Assembly: GCF_900100965.1 (NCBI RefSeq)
Contig: NZ_FMUJ01000001.1
Location: 544,272-608,271 of the forward strand
Direction of reading: 5' to 3'
From: Variovorax sp. EL159
GTDB lineage: Bacteria; Pseudomonadota; Gammaproteobacteria; Burkholderiales; Burkholderiaceae_C
Length of the DNA stretch: 64,000 nt
Shown: positions 7,642 to 19,745 of the stretch, in pieces
Layout of the letters: the number at the start of each line of letters is the position of its first letter
Position numbering within the stretch: the first letter of the stretch is position 1
Translations under genes and position numbers: made by a program
Notes under the pieces: generated by a model
The model's database searches: none
Told to the model about the DNA's origin: nothing
Seen by the model: the letters and a program-made list of their open reading frames with translations, nothing else

Positions 7642-9198
7642 ATGCTTGACGACAGCACAAAAGCCCAATTGAAGAGTTACCTCGAACGCGCCACGCAGCC
7701 GATCGAGATCGTCGCCTCGCTCGATGACAGCAAGGCGTCGGGCGAAATGTTGTCGCTGCTGAAGGACGTCGCTGAAGCGTCGCCGCTGGTCAAGCTGACC
7801 GAAAGCCGCGACGACAGCCATCGCAAGCCCTCGTTCTCGGTCAATCGCCCGAGCGAAAACCACGGCCCGCGTTTTGCCGGCCTGCCGATGGGCCATGAAT
7901 TCACGTCGCTGATCCTTGCGCTGCTGCAGATCGGCGGCTACCCACCCAAGGTCGAGCAGGCCGTGCTCGACCAGATCAAGGCGCTCGACGGCGACTTCGA
8001 GTTCGAGATCTACGTCTCGCTCACCTGCCACAACTGCCCCGATGTCGTTCAGGCGCTGAACCTGATGGCGATCCAGAACCCGCGCATCCGCACCACGATG
8101 ATCGAAGGCGGCACCTTCCAGGACGAAGTGAAGGAACGCCAGATCATGGCCGTGCCGACCGTGTTCCTCAACGGCACCGAGTTCGGCCAGGGCCGCATGA
8201 GCCTCGAAGAAATCCTCGCTAAGATCGATACCAGCGGCGTCGAGCGCGAAGCGAAGAAGATCGCCGGCAAGGACGCGTTCGACGTGCTGATCGTCGGTGG
8301 CGGCCCTGCCGGTGCCGCAGCCGCCGTGTACGCCGCGCGCAAGGGCATCCGCACCGGCGTTGCGTCGGAGCGCTTTGGTGGCCAGGTGCTCGACACGCTC
8401 GGCATCGAGAACTTCATCTCGATCAAGGAAACCGAAGGACCGAAGTTCGCCCACGCACTCGAAGAGCATGTGCGCGACTACGACGTCGACATCATGAATC
8501 TGCAGCGCGCCAAGGCACTGGTGCCTGGCAACGATCTCATCGAGGTTCAGCTCGAAAGCGGCGCCTCGCTCAAGAGCAAGTCGGTGATCATTTCGACCGG
8601 CGCGCGCTGGCGCAACATCAACGTGCCCGGCGAGCACGAGTTCAAGAACAAGGGCGTGGCCTACTGCCCGCATTGCGACGGCCCGCTGTTCAAGGGCAAG
8701 CGCGTCGCGGTCATCGGCGGCGGCAATTCGGGCGTCGAAGCGGCGATCGATCTGGCCGGCATCGTGGGCCACGTCACGCTGATCGAGTTCGACACGCAGC
8801 TGCGTGCCGACGCCGTGCTGCAACGCAAGCTCAAGAGCCTGAAGAACGTCGACGTGTTCACCAACGCGCAGACCACCGAGATCACCGGCGACCAGAAGGT
8901 CAATGGCCTGGTCTACAAGGACCGCGCGACGGGCGAACTGAAAAAGGTCGAGCTCGAAGGCGTGTTCATCCAGATCGGCCTCGTGCCCAACACCGACTGG
9001 CTCAAGGGCACGGTCGAGCTGTCGAAGCACGGCGAAATCATCGTCGACGCGCGCGGCCAGACTTCGGTGCCCGGCGTGTTCGCGGCCGGTGATGCAACCA
9101 CGGTGCCGTTCAAGCAGATCATCATCGCGGCCGGCGACGGCGCAAAGGCGGCGCTCGGCGCGTTCGACCACCTGATCCGCACGTCGGCACCGGCCTGA
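7642..9198 (+). CDS. ahpF: Alkyl hydroperoxide reductase subunit F
   Basis: The 518-residue flavoprotein has the AhpF architecture. An N-terminal double thioredoxin-like domain carries Cys129-His-Asn-Cys132. An FAD site ([14 protein letters not shown]) starts near residue 215, the redox pair Cys342-Pro-His-Cys345 follows, then an NAD(P)H-binding glycine motif ([10 protein letters not shown]). It moves electrons from NADH through FAD to the disulfide of AhpC. Length equals the E. coli enzyme. It lies just downstream of ahpC. Confidence 0.96.
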   Translation: MLDDSTKAQLKSYLERATQPIEIVASLDDSKASGEMLSLLKDVAEASPLVKLTESRDDSHRKPSFSVNRPSENHGPRFAGLPMGHEFTSLILALLQIGGYPPKVEQAVLDQIKALDGDFEFEIYVSLTCHNCPDVVQALNLMAIQNPRIRTTMIEGGTFQDEVKERQIMAVPTVFLNGTEFGQGRMSLEEILAKIDTSGVEREAKKIAGKDAFDVLIVGGGPAGAAAAVYAARKGIRTGVASERFGGQVLDTLGIENFISIKETEGPKFAHALEEHVRDYDVDIMNLQRAKALVPGNDLIEVQLESGASLKSKSVIISTGARWRNINVPGEHEFKNKGVAYCPHCDGPLFKGKRVAVIGGGNSGVEAAIDLAGIVGHVTLIEFDTQLRADAVLQRKLKSLKNVDVFTNAQTTEITGDQKVNGLVYKDRATGELKKVELEGVFIQIGLVPNTDWLKGTVELSKHGEIIVDARGQTSVPGVFAAGDATTVPFKQIIIAAGDGAKAALGAFDHLIRTSAPA

Positions 9199-9232
9199 CG
9201 CGTGGTTTGACCCCGCGGAAGTAAGGCACAAG

Positions 9233-9263
9233 TTGTATCAGATGAGAATTATTCTCATACAAT
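9233..9263 (+). promoter_or_regulatory. Fur-box promoter of the heme uptake operon
   Basis: Bases 9242-9258 read ATGAGAATTATTCTCAT, a perfect 8-1-8 palindrome and a textbook Fur operator. TTGTAT (9233-9238) and TACAAT (9258-9263) flank it as -35 and -10 boxes with a 19-base spacer, so bound Fur would occlude RNA polymerase. Confidence 0.85.
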
Positions 9264-9369
9264 AAACGGCCCGGGCAAACACGCCCGCCGTTGCCAGCCA
9301 GGTCAAGCGCGCAGAGCTTTGCGCCCAAGGTCCAGCAAGCAGTTGTTCAACTGTTTCTGGACCTTTTTC

Positions 9370-11580
9370 GTGGCCGCCAAAACCCTCCGCTCCCATCCTC
9401 ACCGCCTTGCCCTCCTGCCACTGCTGATCGCCTCCGGCTTCGGCATCGCCGTGCCTGCCTGGTCGCAACAGATCGCGCTCAACGAGGTGGTGGTGAGCGG
9501 CTCGCGCTCGGAGCAGGCCCGGCAGGATTTGCCGGTGAGCGCCGAGGTCATCACCCGCGACGACATCGAGTCCAAGCAGATCAACGACATCCGCGACGCC
9601 GTGCGCGACCTGCCGAATGTCTCGGTCAAGCGTGCGCCGGCGCGCTTCGGGCTGGCGCAGGGCAACACCGGCCGCGACAGCAACGCGGGCTTCAACGTTC
9701 GCGGCCTCGACGGCAACCGCGTGCTGCTGCTGACCGATGGCATTCGCACGCCGCGCAGCTACGTGTTCAGCGCCAATGCGTTCGGACGCGATTACTTCGA
9801 CATCAGCCTCATCGAGCGCATCGAGATCATCAAGGGCCCGGCGTCGGCGCTCTATGGCTCGGACGGCCTCGCGGGCCTGGTCAACTTCATCACGCGCGAG
9901 CCTTCGTCGTACCTGCGCGATGGCAAGACCTTCGGCGGCAGCGCGAGCGTGGGCTACAGCGGCGACGACGGCGGCAAGCGCGCAGGCGTCACGCTGGCGG
10001 GCAAGCCCAACGACACGATGCAATGGCTTGTCTCGGCCAGCCTGGGCCGTGCGCATGAACTCGAGAACATGGGCCACTACAACGTGGCCAACGTCGACCG
10101 CACCACACCCAACCCGCAGCGCGACAAGAACGCGGCCGTGCTCGCCAAGGTCATCCTCACGCCCGATGCCAACCAGCGCCACAGCTTCACGTTCGAGCAC
10201 ATCGAGAAGACCAGCCGCTACGACCTGCTCTCAGGCATTTCCAAGCCGCCTTTCGTCTCGACTTCCGTCGTCGGCCTGAACGCCAAGACCGACCTGCAGC
10301 GCGACCGCTTTACCTACGAAGGGCGCCTGCGCCTGAACAGTGCCATGGCCGACAACCTGCTCGGCGTGGTGAGCTACCAGAAGTCCAGGTCGCGCGAGTT
10401 CATTCTCGAAGACCGCTTCACCGCCGCCGACCGCACGCGCGACGTCACCTACGACGAGAACACCTGGCAGCTTGGTCTGCAAGCCGACAAGACGATCCGC
10501 ATGGGCGACTGGGCGCAGAAGATCACCTACGGCTTCGACTACACGCGCAGCAACGTCGAGAACCTGCAGACCGGCCTGGTGCCGCCCACTGGCGAAACCT
10601 ATCCGCTCAAGCGCTTCCCCGACACCCGCGAGACCTCCTCGGCGTTCTACGTGCAGGACGAATTCATCCACGACCGTTGGAGCATCACGCCGGGCATCCG
10701 CTTCGACCGCTTCTCGCTCGACGCCAGCCAGCGGGGCTTCAACGCGCAGGCCGTGTCGCTGTCGGGTTCCGCGGTTTCGCCCAAGCTGGGCGTGTTGTTC
10801 CGTGCAACGCCGCAGTTCAGCGTCTATGGCAACTACGCCTCGGGCTTCAAGGCGCCGAATGCCTTCCAGGTCAACAACTTCTTCGAGAACGTGATCCAGG
10901 GGTACAAGACCATCCCCAATCCGAACCTCAAGCCCGAGAAGAGCCAGAACATCGAGATCGGCGTGCGCGGCAAGACCGGCGTGTTGAGCTTCGACGTGGC
11001 GGCCTTCACCGGCGACTACAAGAAACTGATCGAGAACGACCGCCTCGTGGGCGGCCGCGGAATCCCGCGCATCGATCCGCTGATCTACCAGTCGGTCAAC
11101 ATCGGGCGCGCGCGCATCAGCGGCTTCGAGTTCAAGGGCGAGCTCGACTTCACCGACAACGGCAATGGCTTCTCCGTGCCCTTTGCCTATGGCCAGACGC
11201 GCGGGACCGACCGCACCAACAACCGGCCGCTCAACTCGATCGACCCGCGCAAGGCCAGCGTCGGCATCAAGTACCAGGCGCCGGTCTGGAGCGTGCGCCT
11301 GGACGTCACCAACCACGCGCGCAAGAAGTGGTCCGACGTGGACCGCACCGAGGTCACGACCGGCACCCAGTTCCTCACGCCCGCAGCCACCACGCTCGAC
11401 GTGAGCGCGCAGTGGCGCATCCGCAAGGACCTGCGCCTGAACGCATCGGTGACCAACCTCACCAACAAGCGCTACTGGAACTGGAGCGACGTGCGCGGTG
11501 TCACCGCCACGTCGATCCTGCGCGATGCGTACACCCAGCCGGGGCGCAGCTTCAACGTCTCGCTCGTTGCCGATTTCTGA
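9370..11580 (+). CDS. hmuR: TonB-dependent heme/hemoglobin receptor
   Basis: The product (736 residues from the GTG chosen) has a signal peptide ending near PAWSQ. A TonB-box-like NEVVVSGSR start follows, then a plug domain (RVLLLTDGIRTPRSYV, IEIIKGPASALYGSDGLAGLVNFITREP) and a beta-barrel ending in Phe (SLVADF). It belongs to the TonB-hemoglobin/transferrin/lactoferrin receptor group, and genes for heme degradation and import follow. It moves heme across the outer membrane using TonB. An upstream TTG at 9319 is also in frame; the GTG is preferred because it gives a normal signal peptide. Regulation by Fur is clear from the upstream palindrome. Confidence 0.9.
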   Translation: MAAKTLRSHPHRLALLPLLIASGFGIAVPAWSQQIALNEVVVSGSRSEQARQDLPVSAEVITRDDIESKQINDIRDAVRDLPNVSVKRAPARFGLAQGNTGRDSNAGFNVRGLDGNRVLLLTDGIRTPRSYVFSANAFGRDYFDISLIERIEIIKGPASALYGSDGLAGLVNFITREPSSYLRDGKTFGGSASVGYSGDDGGKRAGVTLAGKPNDTMQWLVSASLGRAHELENMGHYNVANVDRTTPNPQRDKNAAVLAKVILTPDANQRHSFTFEHIEKTSRYDLLSGISKPPFVSTSVVGLNAKTDLQRDRFTYEGRLRLNSAMADNLLGVVSYQKSRSREFILEDRFTAADRTRDVTYDENTWQLGLQADKTIRMGDWAQKITYGFDYTRSNVENLQTGLVPPTGETYPLKRFPDTRETSSAFYVQDEFIHDRWSITPGIRFDRFSLDASQRGFNAQAVSLSGSAVSPKLGVLFRATPQFSVYGNYASGFKAPNAFQVNNFFENVIQGYKTIPNPNLKPEKSQNIEIGVRGKTGVLSFDVAAFTGDYKKLIENDRLVGGRGIPRIDPLIYQSVNIGRARISGFEFKGELDFTDNGNGFSVPFAYGQTRGTDRTNNRPLNSIDPRKASVGIKYQAPVWSVRLDVTNHARKKWSDVDRTEVTTGTQFLTPAATTLDVSAQWRIRKDLRLNASVTNLTNKRYWNWSDVRGVTATSILRDAYTQPGRSFNVSLVADF

Positions 11581-11628
11581 CGCCCGACACCTGATCCCAG
11601 GAACACCTCACCTCAAAAAGGAAACCCG

Positions 11629-12726
11629 ATGAACGCCGAAGAAACCCGCGATCGTTTTGCCGCGCTGCGTGCCAAGGGCATGCGCCACAAGGACGCCGCC
11701 GCTGCGATGGGCCTGTCCGAAGGTGCCGCGATTGCCGCGCACACCGGCGCGCACGACAAAGGCCTGCGCGCGACGCGCCTCAAGGGGCCGTGGGTCGAGC
11801 TGCTGCAATCGCTCGAGCTCTGCGGCCCGGTGCTCGCGTTGACGCGCAACGAGACCACGGTGCACGAGAAGACCGGCATCTACGAGAAGGTCTCGGGCAA
11901 CGACAAGATGGGGCTCGCACTGGGCGAGGCCATCGACCTGCGCCTCTTCTTCAGCCGCTGGCATGCGGGCTTTGCCGTGAGCGAGGCGGCCGCCAATCCG
12001 GGCGTTCCACCATCGCTGAGCCTGCAGTTCTTCGATACGAGCGGCCTCGCGGTGCACAAGATCTTTGTTCGCGATGCCACCGACCGCGATGCGCTGCAGT
12101 CGGTCATCGACACCCACACCGCCGCCGACGAGCCGGTCGTGTTCGTGCCGGCCGAAGCCAAGGCCGCGCCGCGCGACGACAGCGCCATCGATGCGGCCGG
12201 TCTCTCCGAGGCCTGGGGCGGCATGCAGGACACGCACGAGTTCTTCGGCTTGCTGAACAAGTTCGAGGTCGAGCGCCAGCAGAGCTTTCGCCTGACCGAA
12301 GGCAAGTTCACGCAACGCGCCGCACTGAGCGCTGTGCGCGATCTGCTGAACGAAGCTGCATTCGACGGCACGCCGATCATGGTGTTCGTCGGTAGCCCCG
12401 GCTGCATCCAGATCCACAGCGGACCGGTGAAGCGCATCGAGCCGATGGAAATGCGCGGACCCGACGAGAACGCGCCGCCGATCCGCTGGCTCAACGTGCT
12501 CGACCCCGGCTTCAACCTGCACCTGCGTGAAGACCGCATCGCCAGCGTCTGGATCGTCGAGAAGCCGACGAGCGACGGCGTCGTGACTTCGGTCGAGGCC
12601 TTCGACGGCACGGGCGAACTCATGGCCATGTTCTTCGGCGCACGCAAACCCGGCGTACCCGAACGCGAGGAGTGGCGCCACATCGTGCGCGGTCTTCCGC
12701 GTCTGGCTGCGACACAGGAGGCGTGA
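11629..12726 (+). CDS. hmuS: Hemin-degrading factor HmuS/ChuS family
   Basis: The 365-residue protein has the two-repeat HemS/ChuS arrangement (RFAALRAKGMRHKDAAAAMGLSEG at the start; the second half carries FVGSPGCIQIHSGPVKRIE and LNVLDPGFNLHLRED). Members bind heme in the cytoplasm and release or degrade it to free iron. AAAAAGGAAA lies before the ATG. It is the second gene of the hmu operon, 48 bases behind the receptor gene and five bases before hmuT. Confidence 0.92.
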   Translation: MNAEETRDRFAALRAKGMRHKDAAAAMGLSEGAAIAAHTGAHDKGLRATRLKGPWVELLQSLELCGPVLALTRNETTVHEKTGIYEKVSGNDKMGLALGEAIDLRLFFSRWHAGFAVSEAAANPGVPPSLSLQFFDTSGLAVHKIFVRDATDRDALQSVIDTHTAADEPVVFVPAEAKAAPRDDSAIDAAGLSEAWGGMQDTHEFFGLLNKFEVERQQSFRLTEGKFTQRAALSAVRDLLNEAAFDGTPIMVFVGSPGCIQIHSGPVKRIEPMEMRGPDENAPPIRWLNVLDPGFNLHLREDRIASVWIVEKPTSDGVVTSVEAFDGTGELMAMFFGARKPGVPEREEWRHIVRGLPRLAATQEA

Positions 12727-12731
12727 AGTCC

Positions 12732-13628
12732 ATGAGCGATTTCGAACGAACCGATGCCCCGGCGCCACGCCGCCGCGACGTGCTGCGGCTGCTGTCCGCT
12801 TCTTCGCTGGCGGTGGGCGTGTTGCCTGCATTCGCGCAGGCACAACGCCTGCCGAGGCTCGTGACGGTGAGCGGCGCGATCACCGAGGTCGTCTACCTGC
12901 TCGGCGCCGAAGGGCAACTCGTGGGCACCGACACCACCAGCCTGTATCCGGCGGCGGCACGCAGCACGCCCAAGGTCGGCTACATGCGGCAGCTGTCGGC
13001 AGAAGGGCTGCTATCGCTGAAGCCCGATGCCATCATCGCCACCAATGAATCGGGCCCGCCGGTCGTGCTCGATCAGGTCCGCAGCGCGGGCGTGAAGGTC
13101 GAGATCATCGATGCCGACCACAGCTGGGGCGAAGTGCAGCGCAAGGTGCAGGCCGTCGGCCGCGCAGCCGCAAAGGAAGCGCAGGCACGCGAGCTGCAGG
13201 CCAGGCTCGATGCCGAATGGGCCGTTGTCCAGCAGCGCGTGGCGACGGCCAAGGGGCGCAAGCCCCGCGTGCTGTTCGTGCTGTCGCACAGCGCAAGCCC
13301 GCAGGTCTCGGGCGAGAAGACGGCCGCGCACTCGGTGATCGGCTATGCCGGCGGCGTGAACGCGCTGGGCGGCTTCCAGGGCTACCGGCCGATGACGGCC
13401 GAAGCCATGGCCAGCGCGGCGCCCGACATCATTCTCACCAGCACGCAGAGCATCGAGGCTCACGGCGGCGTCGACAAGTTCTGGCAGCGGCCCGAACTGG
13501 CGCTCACGCCCGCGTTCAAGAAGCGCGCGCTGATCACGCAAGACGCCTTGTTGCTGCTGGGCTTCGGTCCGCGCACGCCGGCGTCCATCTCCGACTTGCA
13601 CGACAAGTTCCTGGCTGCGGTTGCATGA
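12732..13628 (+). CDS. hmuT: Heme ABC transporter substrate-binding protein
   Basis: The 298-residue periplasmic binding protein has an N-terminal export signal with twin arginines (RRRDVLRLLSAS) followed by a hydrophobic stretch ending AFAQAQ, so Tat export is possible. The mature part shows the class III binding-protein fold (LVTVSGAITEVVYLLGAEGQLVGTDTTS, then GYMRQLSAEGLLSLKPDAIIA). It hands heme to HmuUV. The ATG at 12732 has AGGAGG 11 bases upstream, and its TGA overlaps the hmuU ATG. Confidence 0.93.
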   Translation: MSDFERTDAPAPRRRDVLRLLSASSLAVGVLPAFAQAQRLPRLVTVSGAITEVVYLLGAEGQLVGTDTTSLYPAAARSTPKVGYMRQLSAEGLLSLKPDAIIATNESGPPVVLDQVRSAGVKVEIIDADHSWGEVQRKVQAVGRAAAKEAQARELQARLDAEWAVVQQRVATAKGRKPRVLFVLSHSASPQVSGEKTAAHSVIGYAGGVNALGGFQGYRPMTAEAMASAAPDIILTSTQSIEAHGGVDKFWQRPELALTPAFKKRALITQDALLLLGFGPRTPASISDLHDKFLAAVA

Positions 13629-14662
13629 GCCAGAGGTTCACGGCGCGTGCCGTACTGGGCGGCAGCGCGCTGCTGCTCGTCGCGGCCTTCGTGGTGGGGG
13701 CGGTGTCCGGCGCCTACGCCATCAGTCTTTCGCAGCTCTGGAATGTGCTGACCTCGCTGGGGCAGGGCGGTGCCGACAAGTCGCCCGAGCACCTCGTCTT
13801 TCTCAACATCCGTCTGCCGCGCCTTGTGCTTGGCGTGGCGGCCGGTGCGGGGCTCGGCATGGCGGGCACCTTGATGCAGGGCCTGTTTCGCAACCCGCTG
13901 GCCGATCCGGGGTTGGTGGGCATCAGCAGCGGCGCGGCGCTGGCGGCTGGCGTCACGATCGTGCTCGGGGCGTGGCTCTGGCCGGTGCTTCCTCGCACGC
14001 TCGGCAGCTGGACGCTGGTGCTCATGGCTTTCGGTGGTGGCTTGTCGGTGACCTTGCTGATCTACGGCCTCTCGCGCAGCGAAGGCGGCACGCGCATGGC
14101 GCTGATGCTGCTCGCGGGCATTGCGGTCAATGCGCTCGCAGGGGCGGGGCTGGGCTTTCTCAGCGTGATCGCGACCGACGAGCAACTGCGCAGCCTGCAG
14201 TTCTGGCTGCTCGGCAGCCTCGGCGGTGCGCGATGGAGCGCGGTGCTGCTGGTCGGCGTGGCCGTGTTCCTGTCGTGTCTGGCGGCGCGGTCGCTCGCGT
14301 CACCGCTGAACGCCATCGCCCTCGGCGAGGCGCAAGCGGCGCTGCTCGGCGTCGACGTGGAGCGCACCAAGCGGCGGGCCATCGTGATCACGGCCGTGGC
14401 CGTGGGGGCGGTGACGGCCACGACCGGGATCATCGGTTTCATCGGGCTGATCGCGCCGCACTGGGTGCGCATGATGGCCGGGCCCGATCACCGCGTGGTG
14501 CTGCCGGCCTCGGCCCTTCTGGGCGCGGCGCTGGTGCTCGCGGCCGACACCGTGGCGCGCACCGTGATGGCGCCGGCCGAGCTGCCGCTGGGCGTGCTCA
14601 CCGCGTTCATCGGCGTGCCGATGTTCCTGCTGATGCTGCGGCACTTCAAGGGGCGCATATGA
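13625..14662 (+). CDS. hmuU: Heme ABC transporter permease
   Basis: The 345-residue protein is a FecCD-type permease with about ten transmembrane segments. It has the family signatures RLPRLVLGVAAGAGLGMAGT and RNPLADPGLVGISSGAAL, plus the coupling segment near FIGLIAPHWVRMM. It forms the inner-membrane channel for heme with HmuV. Both ends join neighbours through ATGA overlaps (13625-13628 and 14659-14662), which strongly supports the start and translational coupling. Confidence 0.95.
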   Translation: MSQRFTARAVLGGSALLLVAAFVVGAVSGAYAISLSQLWNVLTSLGQGGADKSPEHLVFLNIRLPRLVLGVAAGAGLGMAGTLMQGLFRNPLADPGLVGISSGAALAAGVTIVLGAWLWPVLPRTLGSWTLVLMAFGGGLSVTLLIYGLSRSEGGTRMALMLLAGIAVNALAGAGLGFLSVIATDEQLRSLQFWLLGSLGGARWSAVLLVGVAVFLSCLAARSLASPLNAIALGEAQAALLGVDVERTKRRAIVITAVAVGAVTATTGIIGFIGLIAPHWVRMMAGPDHRVVLPASALLGAALVLAADTVARTVMAPAELPLGVLTAFIGVPMFLLMLRHFKGRI

Positions 14663-15468
14663 CGGCGGACATGGAGCGCGATCCGATGGCGCTGTGCTGC
14701 GAAGGCGTCGAGGTCCGTGTCGGAGCAAAGACGCTGCTGGCGGATGCGAGTGTCAGCCTGGCGCCGGGCCGGGTGACGGCCATCCTCGGCCCGAACGGTG
14801 CGGGCAAGTCGACCTTGTTGTCGGTACTGGCCGGCCAGCGCGTGCCGACGCGAGGGTGGGTGACGCTCGACGGCCGTCCGCTTTCGGACCACGGCATGCC
14901 GGCGCTCGCATTGCGCCGGGCGCTGATGCCGCAGGAAAGCGCGGTCGCCTTCGACTTCACCGCGCAGGAGATCGTCGCGCTGGGCCGCTACCCGCACCGC
15001 CGGGCGCCAGGGCACGACGAAGACGCGATCATTGCCGAGTCGATGGCGCTGACCGACGTGTCGGCGCTGGCGTCGCGCGTGCTCAACACGCTGTCGGGCG
15101 GGGAAAAATCCCGGGCCCACATGGCGCGGGCGCTGGCGCAGTTGTGGCATCCGCGGACCGACGGCGCGACCCGCTGGCTGCTGCTGGACGAACCGACCGC
15201 TGCGCTCGATCTGGCGCATCAGCATTCGGCGATGCGCCTGCTGCGCGCCTGGGCAGCGCGCGGCGTGGGCGTGGTCGCCGTGCTGCACGACCTGAACCTG
15301 GCGCGTCGCTATGCCGACGAAGTGGTGGTGCTGGGCGGTGCGTCAGGCGGCGTGCGGCAGGGCGCGGCGGCCGAAGTGCTCGAGCCGGCCCTGATCGAAT
15401 CGGTCTGGGGAACGCCCTGCCAGCCTGTGACAAGTGCCGACGGCACGGTGCAATACCTGTTCGGCTGA
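14659..15468 (+). CDS. hmuV: Heme ABC transporter ATP-binding protein
   Basis: The 269-residue ATPase has Walker A GPNGAGKST (residues 44-52), a Q-loop (LMPQES), the ABC signature LSGGE and Walker B WLLLDEP followed by TAALD and the switch histidine (VLHDLN). It powers heme import with HmuU. It is the last gene of the hmuRSTUV operon and is followed by a long hairpin. The start overlaps hmuU by four bases. Confidence 0.95.
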   Translation: MTADMERDPMALCCEGVEVRVGAKTLLADASVSLAPGRVTAILGPNGAGKSTLLSVLAGQRVPTRGWVTLDGRPLSDHGMPALALRRALMPQESAVAFDFTAQEIVALGRYPHRRAPGHDEDAIIAESMALTDVSALASRVLNTLSGGEKSRAHMARALAQLWHPRTDGATRWLLLDEPTAALDLAHQHSAMRLLRAWAARGVGVVAVLHDLNLARRYADEVVVLGGASGGVRQGAAAEVLEPALIESVWGTPCQPVTSADGTVQYLFG

Positions 15469-15472
15469 AATG

Positions 15473-15517
15473 AAAATAGCGCCTGACGGCCGCCAAATGG
15501 CCATCAGGCGCTATTTA
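15473..15517. terminator. Long hairpin between convergent hmuV and ppsR
   Basis: Arms 15474-15491 and 15499-15516 pair almost fully (AAATAGCGCCTGA... with ...TCAGGCGCTATTT). A-rich and T-rich ends on both sides let it work as a terminator in either direction. It fills the 63-base gap between two convergent genes. Confidence 0.75.
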
Positions 15518-15531
15518 AAAGATAGCAAATA

Positions 15532-16353
15532 TCAGTACGTCAGCCGCTCGGGCCGCAGCTCCTGCAGGATCGTCGTGGCGATTTCCTCGATCGACTTGGT
15601 GGTGGTCGACAGCCAGCGGATGCCGGCGCGCCGCATCATCGCTTCGGCCTCGCTCACCTCGTGGCGGCAGTTTTCGAGGCTGGCATAGCGCGAATCGGGG
15701 CGGCGTTCGTTGCGAATCTCGCTGAGCCGCTCGGGCTGGATCGTCAGGCCAAAGATCTTCTTGCGGTGCGGCAGCAGGGCAGGGGGGAGCTGGCGGCGGT
15801 CGAAATCTTCCGGAATCAGCGGGTAGTTGGCCGCTTTCAGGCCGTGCTGCATCGCCAGGTAGAGCGACGTGGGCGTCTTGCCGCTGCGGCTGACGCCCAC
15901 CAGGATCACGTCGGCGCCCTGCAGGTCGCGGTTGCTCTGGCCGTCGTCGTGGGCCAGGCTGAAGTCGATCGCGGCAATGCGGGCGTTGTATTCCTTGCTC
16001 TTGCTGACGTCGCTGAAGCGGCCGATGCGGTGGTTCGACTTCACGGCCAGCTCGATCTCCAGCGGGCGCACGAAGGTGCCGAACATGTCCAGCAGCATGC
16101 CCTTGCAGCCGGTTTCGATCACTTCCAGCACGTCCATGTTGGCCAGCGTGGTGAAGACGATGGGGCGCACGCCCTCCAGTTCGGCGGTGTGGTTGATGTG
16201 CCGCACCGCCTGGTGCGCCTTGTCGACCGTGTCGGTGAAAGGCAGCCGGACGTGGCGCGGCTTCATCTCGAACTGGGCGAGCACGGCGTTGCCGAAAGTC
16301 TCGGCGGTGATGCCGGTGCCGTCGGAAATGAAGAAAACAGTGCGTGTGTGCAT
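15532..16353 (-). CDS. ppsR: Phosphoenolpyruvate synthase regulatory protein (bifunctional kinase/phosphorylase)
   Basis: The 273-residue product opens with [19 protein letters not shown], the hallmark of the DUF299/PSRP family, and has a P-loop GVSRSGKT at residues 153-160. The enzyme uses ADP to phosphorylate and thereby inactivate PEP synthase, and uses phosphate to reactivate it. Its target gene ppsA is divergently transcribed 188 bases away. The ATG at 16353 follows AAGGGCAAC. Longer upstream frames lack family similarity. Confidence 0.95.
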   Translation of the reverse strand: MHTRTVFFISDGTGITAETFGNAVLAQFEMKPRHVRLPFTDTVDKAHQAVRHINHTAELEGVRPIVFTTLANMDVLEVIETGCKGMLLDMFGTFVRPLEIELAVKSNHRIGRFSDVSKSKEYNARIAAIDFSLAHDDGQSNRDLQGADVILVGVSRSGKTPTSLYLAMQHGLKAANYPLIPEDFDRRQLPPALLPHRKKIFGLTIQPERLSEIRNERRPDSRYASLENCRHEVSEAEAMMRRAGIRWLSTTTKSIEEIATTILQELRPERLTY

Positions 16354-16541
16354 GGTGTTGCCCTTGCGGCCTTGTCCTGCGGCGCGCGCGACCTTGCCAC
16401 GCCTACAATCCGGGCCATTATCGGGAATCCGCTTTCCCACCCCATTCTTTCCATGCACACCGCGATCGCACCCAAAGCAACGACAACGATCGTGCCGCGC
16501 CGTCTGCATGCAGCACCGGTTTCAACTTCTGGAGCTTCCCC

Positions 16542-18935
<2,394 letters not shown>

Positions 18936-18983
18936 CCCGGCCCTTCAGGCGGCGGGCGTCTGGTGCCCGCCGAGCGGCAAGTT

Positions 18984-19011
18984 GCGGGAATCCCCGTCGG
19001 GGGATTTCCCG
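18984..19011 (+). terminator. Hairpin downstream of ppsA
   Basis: Complementary arms (GCGGGAATCCCC and GGGGGATTTCCCG) around a short loop lie 50 bases after ppsA. A second small stem (GGCGGGC/GCCCGCC, about 18951-18971) precedes it. There is no strong T run, so termination is only probable. Confidence 0.4.
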
Positions 19012-19150
19012 TATCTGCTTCGTGTCTTTGAATCAAAGTGTGTTTCTGGTGTCAGACTTGTGACAATTCACAGGGCGGCGCATCCTGGCAACCAGCCTGA
19101 GGCGATCTCGGTCGCCGCGGCGATCTGCCAGTACCTCGCGGGAGACCACC

Positions 19151-19630
19151 ATGATTCTTGTCAAGACGGAAGCGGGCCACCAGGCCCTGAAAGACCGTTC
19201 GGTGCCGCTGTCACCGCGCCAGCGCTCGGCCTTCATCCTGTTCGACGGCAAGCGCTCGGTCGACGATGTGCTTGCCGCCGGCATGGGCATTGCGCGCGAA
19301 GACATCGACCAGATGATCGCGCTGGGCGTATTGGAGCCCGTGGGCGGGCAGCCAGCCTCGCCAGCGGCGGGCGATGCATCCACCGAGGGCACCAAACCGA
19401 CCGCGCAGGCCGTGCCGCCGCCTTCCGGCCGCAGCAAGCAGCAGCGCTATAAAGACGCCTACCCCATCGCGACCCAGTTGACCGGCAGCCTGGGTTTGAT
19501 GGGATTCCGGCTCAATCTGCAGGTCGAGGGTACGGCGAGCTACGACGACCTGCTGGCGCTGGCGCCCAAGATCCGTGCAGCGGTCGGCGCGGAGAGGGCT
19601 GCGGCCCTCGACAAGGCCCTGAACGACTGA
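19151..19630 (+). CDS. Hypothetical protein
   Basis: The 159-residue product is not assigned to a named family. Residues 1-65 look like a small helical domain (SPRQRSAFILFDGKRSVDDVLA; EDIDQMIALGVLEPV), with the feel of a winged-helix or response module. Residues about 66-100 form a Pro/Ala/Ser linker, and the C-terminal part (about 105-159) is helical. GGGAG lies nine bases before the ATG and codon use matches its neighbours, so it is likely real. It stands alone between ppsA and rpsF. There is no signal peptide, so it is probably cytoplasmic. Confidence 0.7.
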   Translation: MILVKTEAGHQALKDRSVPLSPRQRSAFILFDGKRSVDDVLAAGMGIAREDIDQMIALGVLEPVGGQPASPAAGDASTEGTKPTAQAVPPPSGRSKQQRYKDAYPIATQLTGSLGLMGFRLNLQVEGTASYDDLLALAPKIRAAVGAERAAALDKALND

Positions 19631-19635
19631 ACGCC

Positions 19636-19665
19636 TTGCCAGATTCGCAATTGCAGGGCTATAAT
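19636..19665 (+). promoter_or_regulatory. Strong sigma-70 promoter of the rpsF operon
   Basis: TTGCCA (19636-19641) and a perfect TATAAT (19660-19665) are separated by 18 bases and lie about 80 bases before rpsF, leaving room for a leader that could be a target of S6:S18 feedback. Confidence 0.75.
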
Positions 19666-19745
19666 CGCCGGCTTTGCCTTGCCACACTGCGCCCGACGCT
19701 GCAGGTGGCTTTTCCTCTTCTTCGGAAGAATCCACAAGGAGTGCC

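Noticed and set aside
7618..9231. 537-codon minus-strand frame
   Set aside because: It is antisense to ahpF, which is complete and has all redox motifs.
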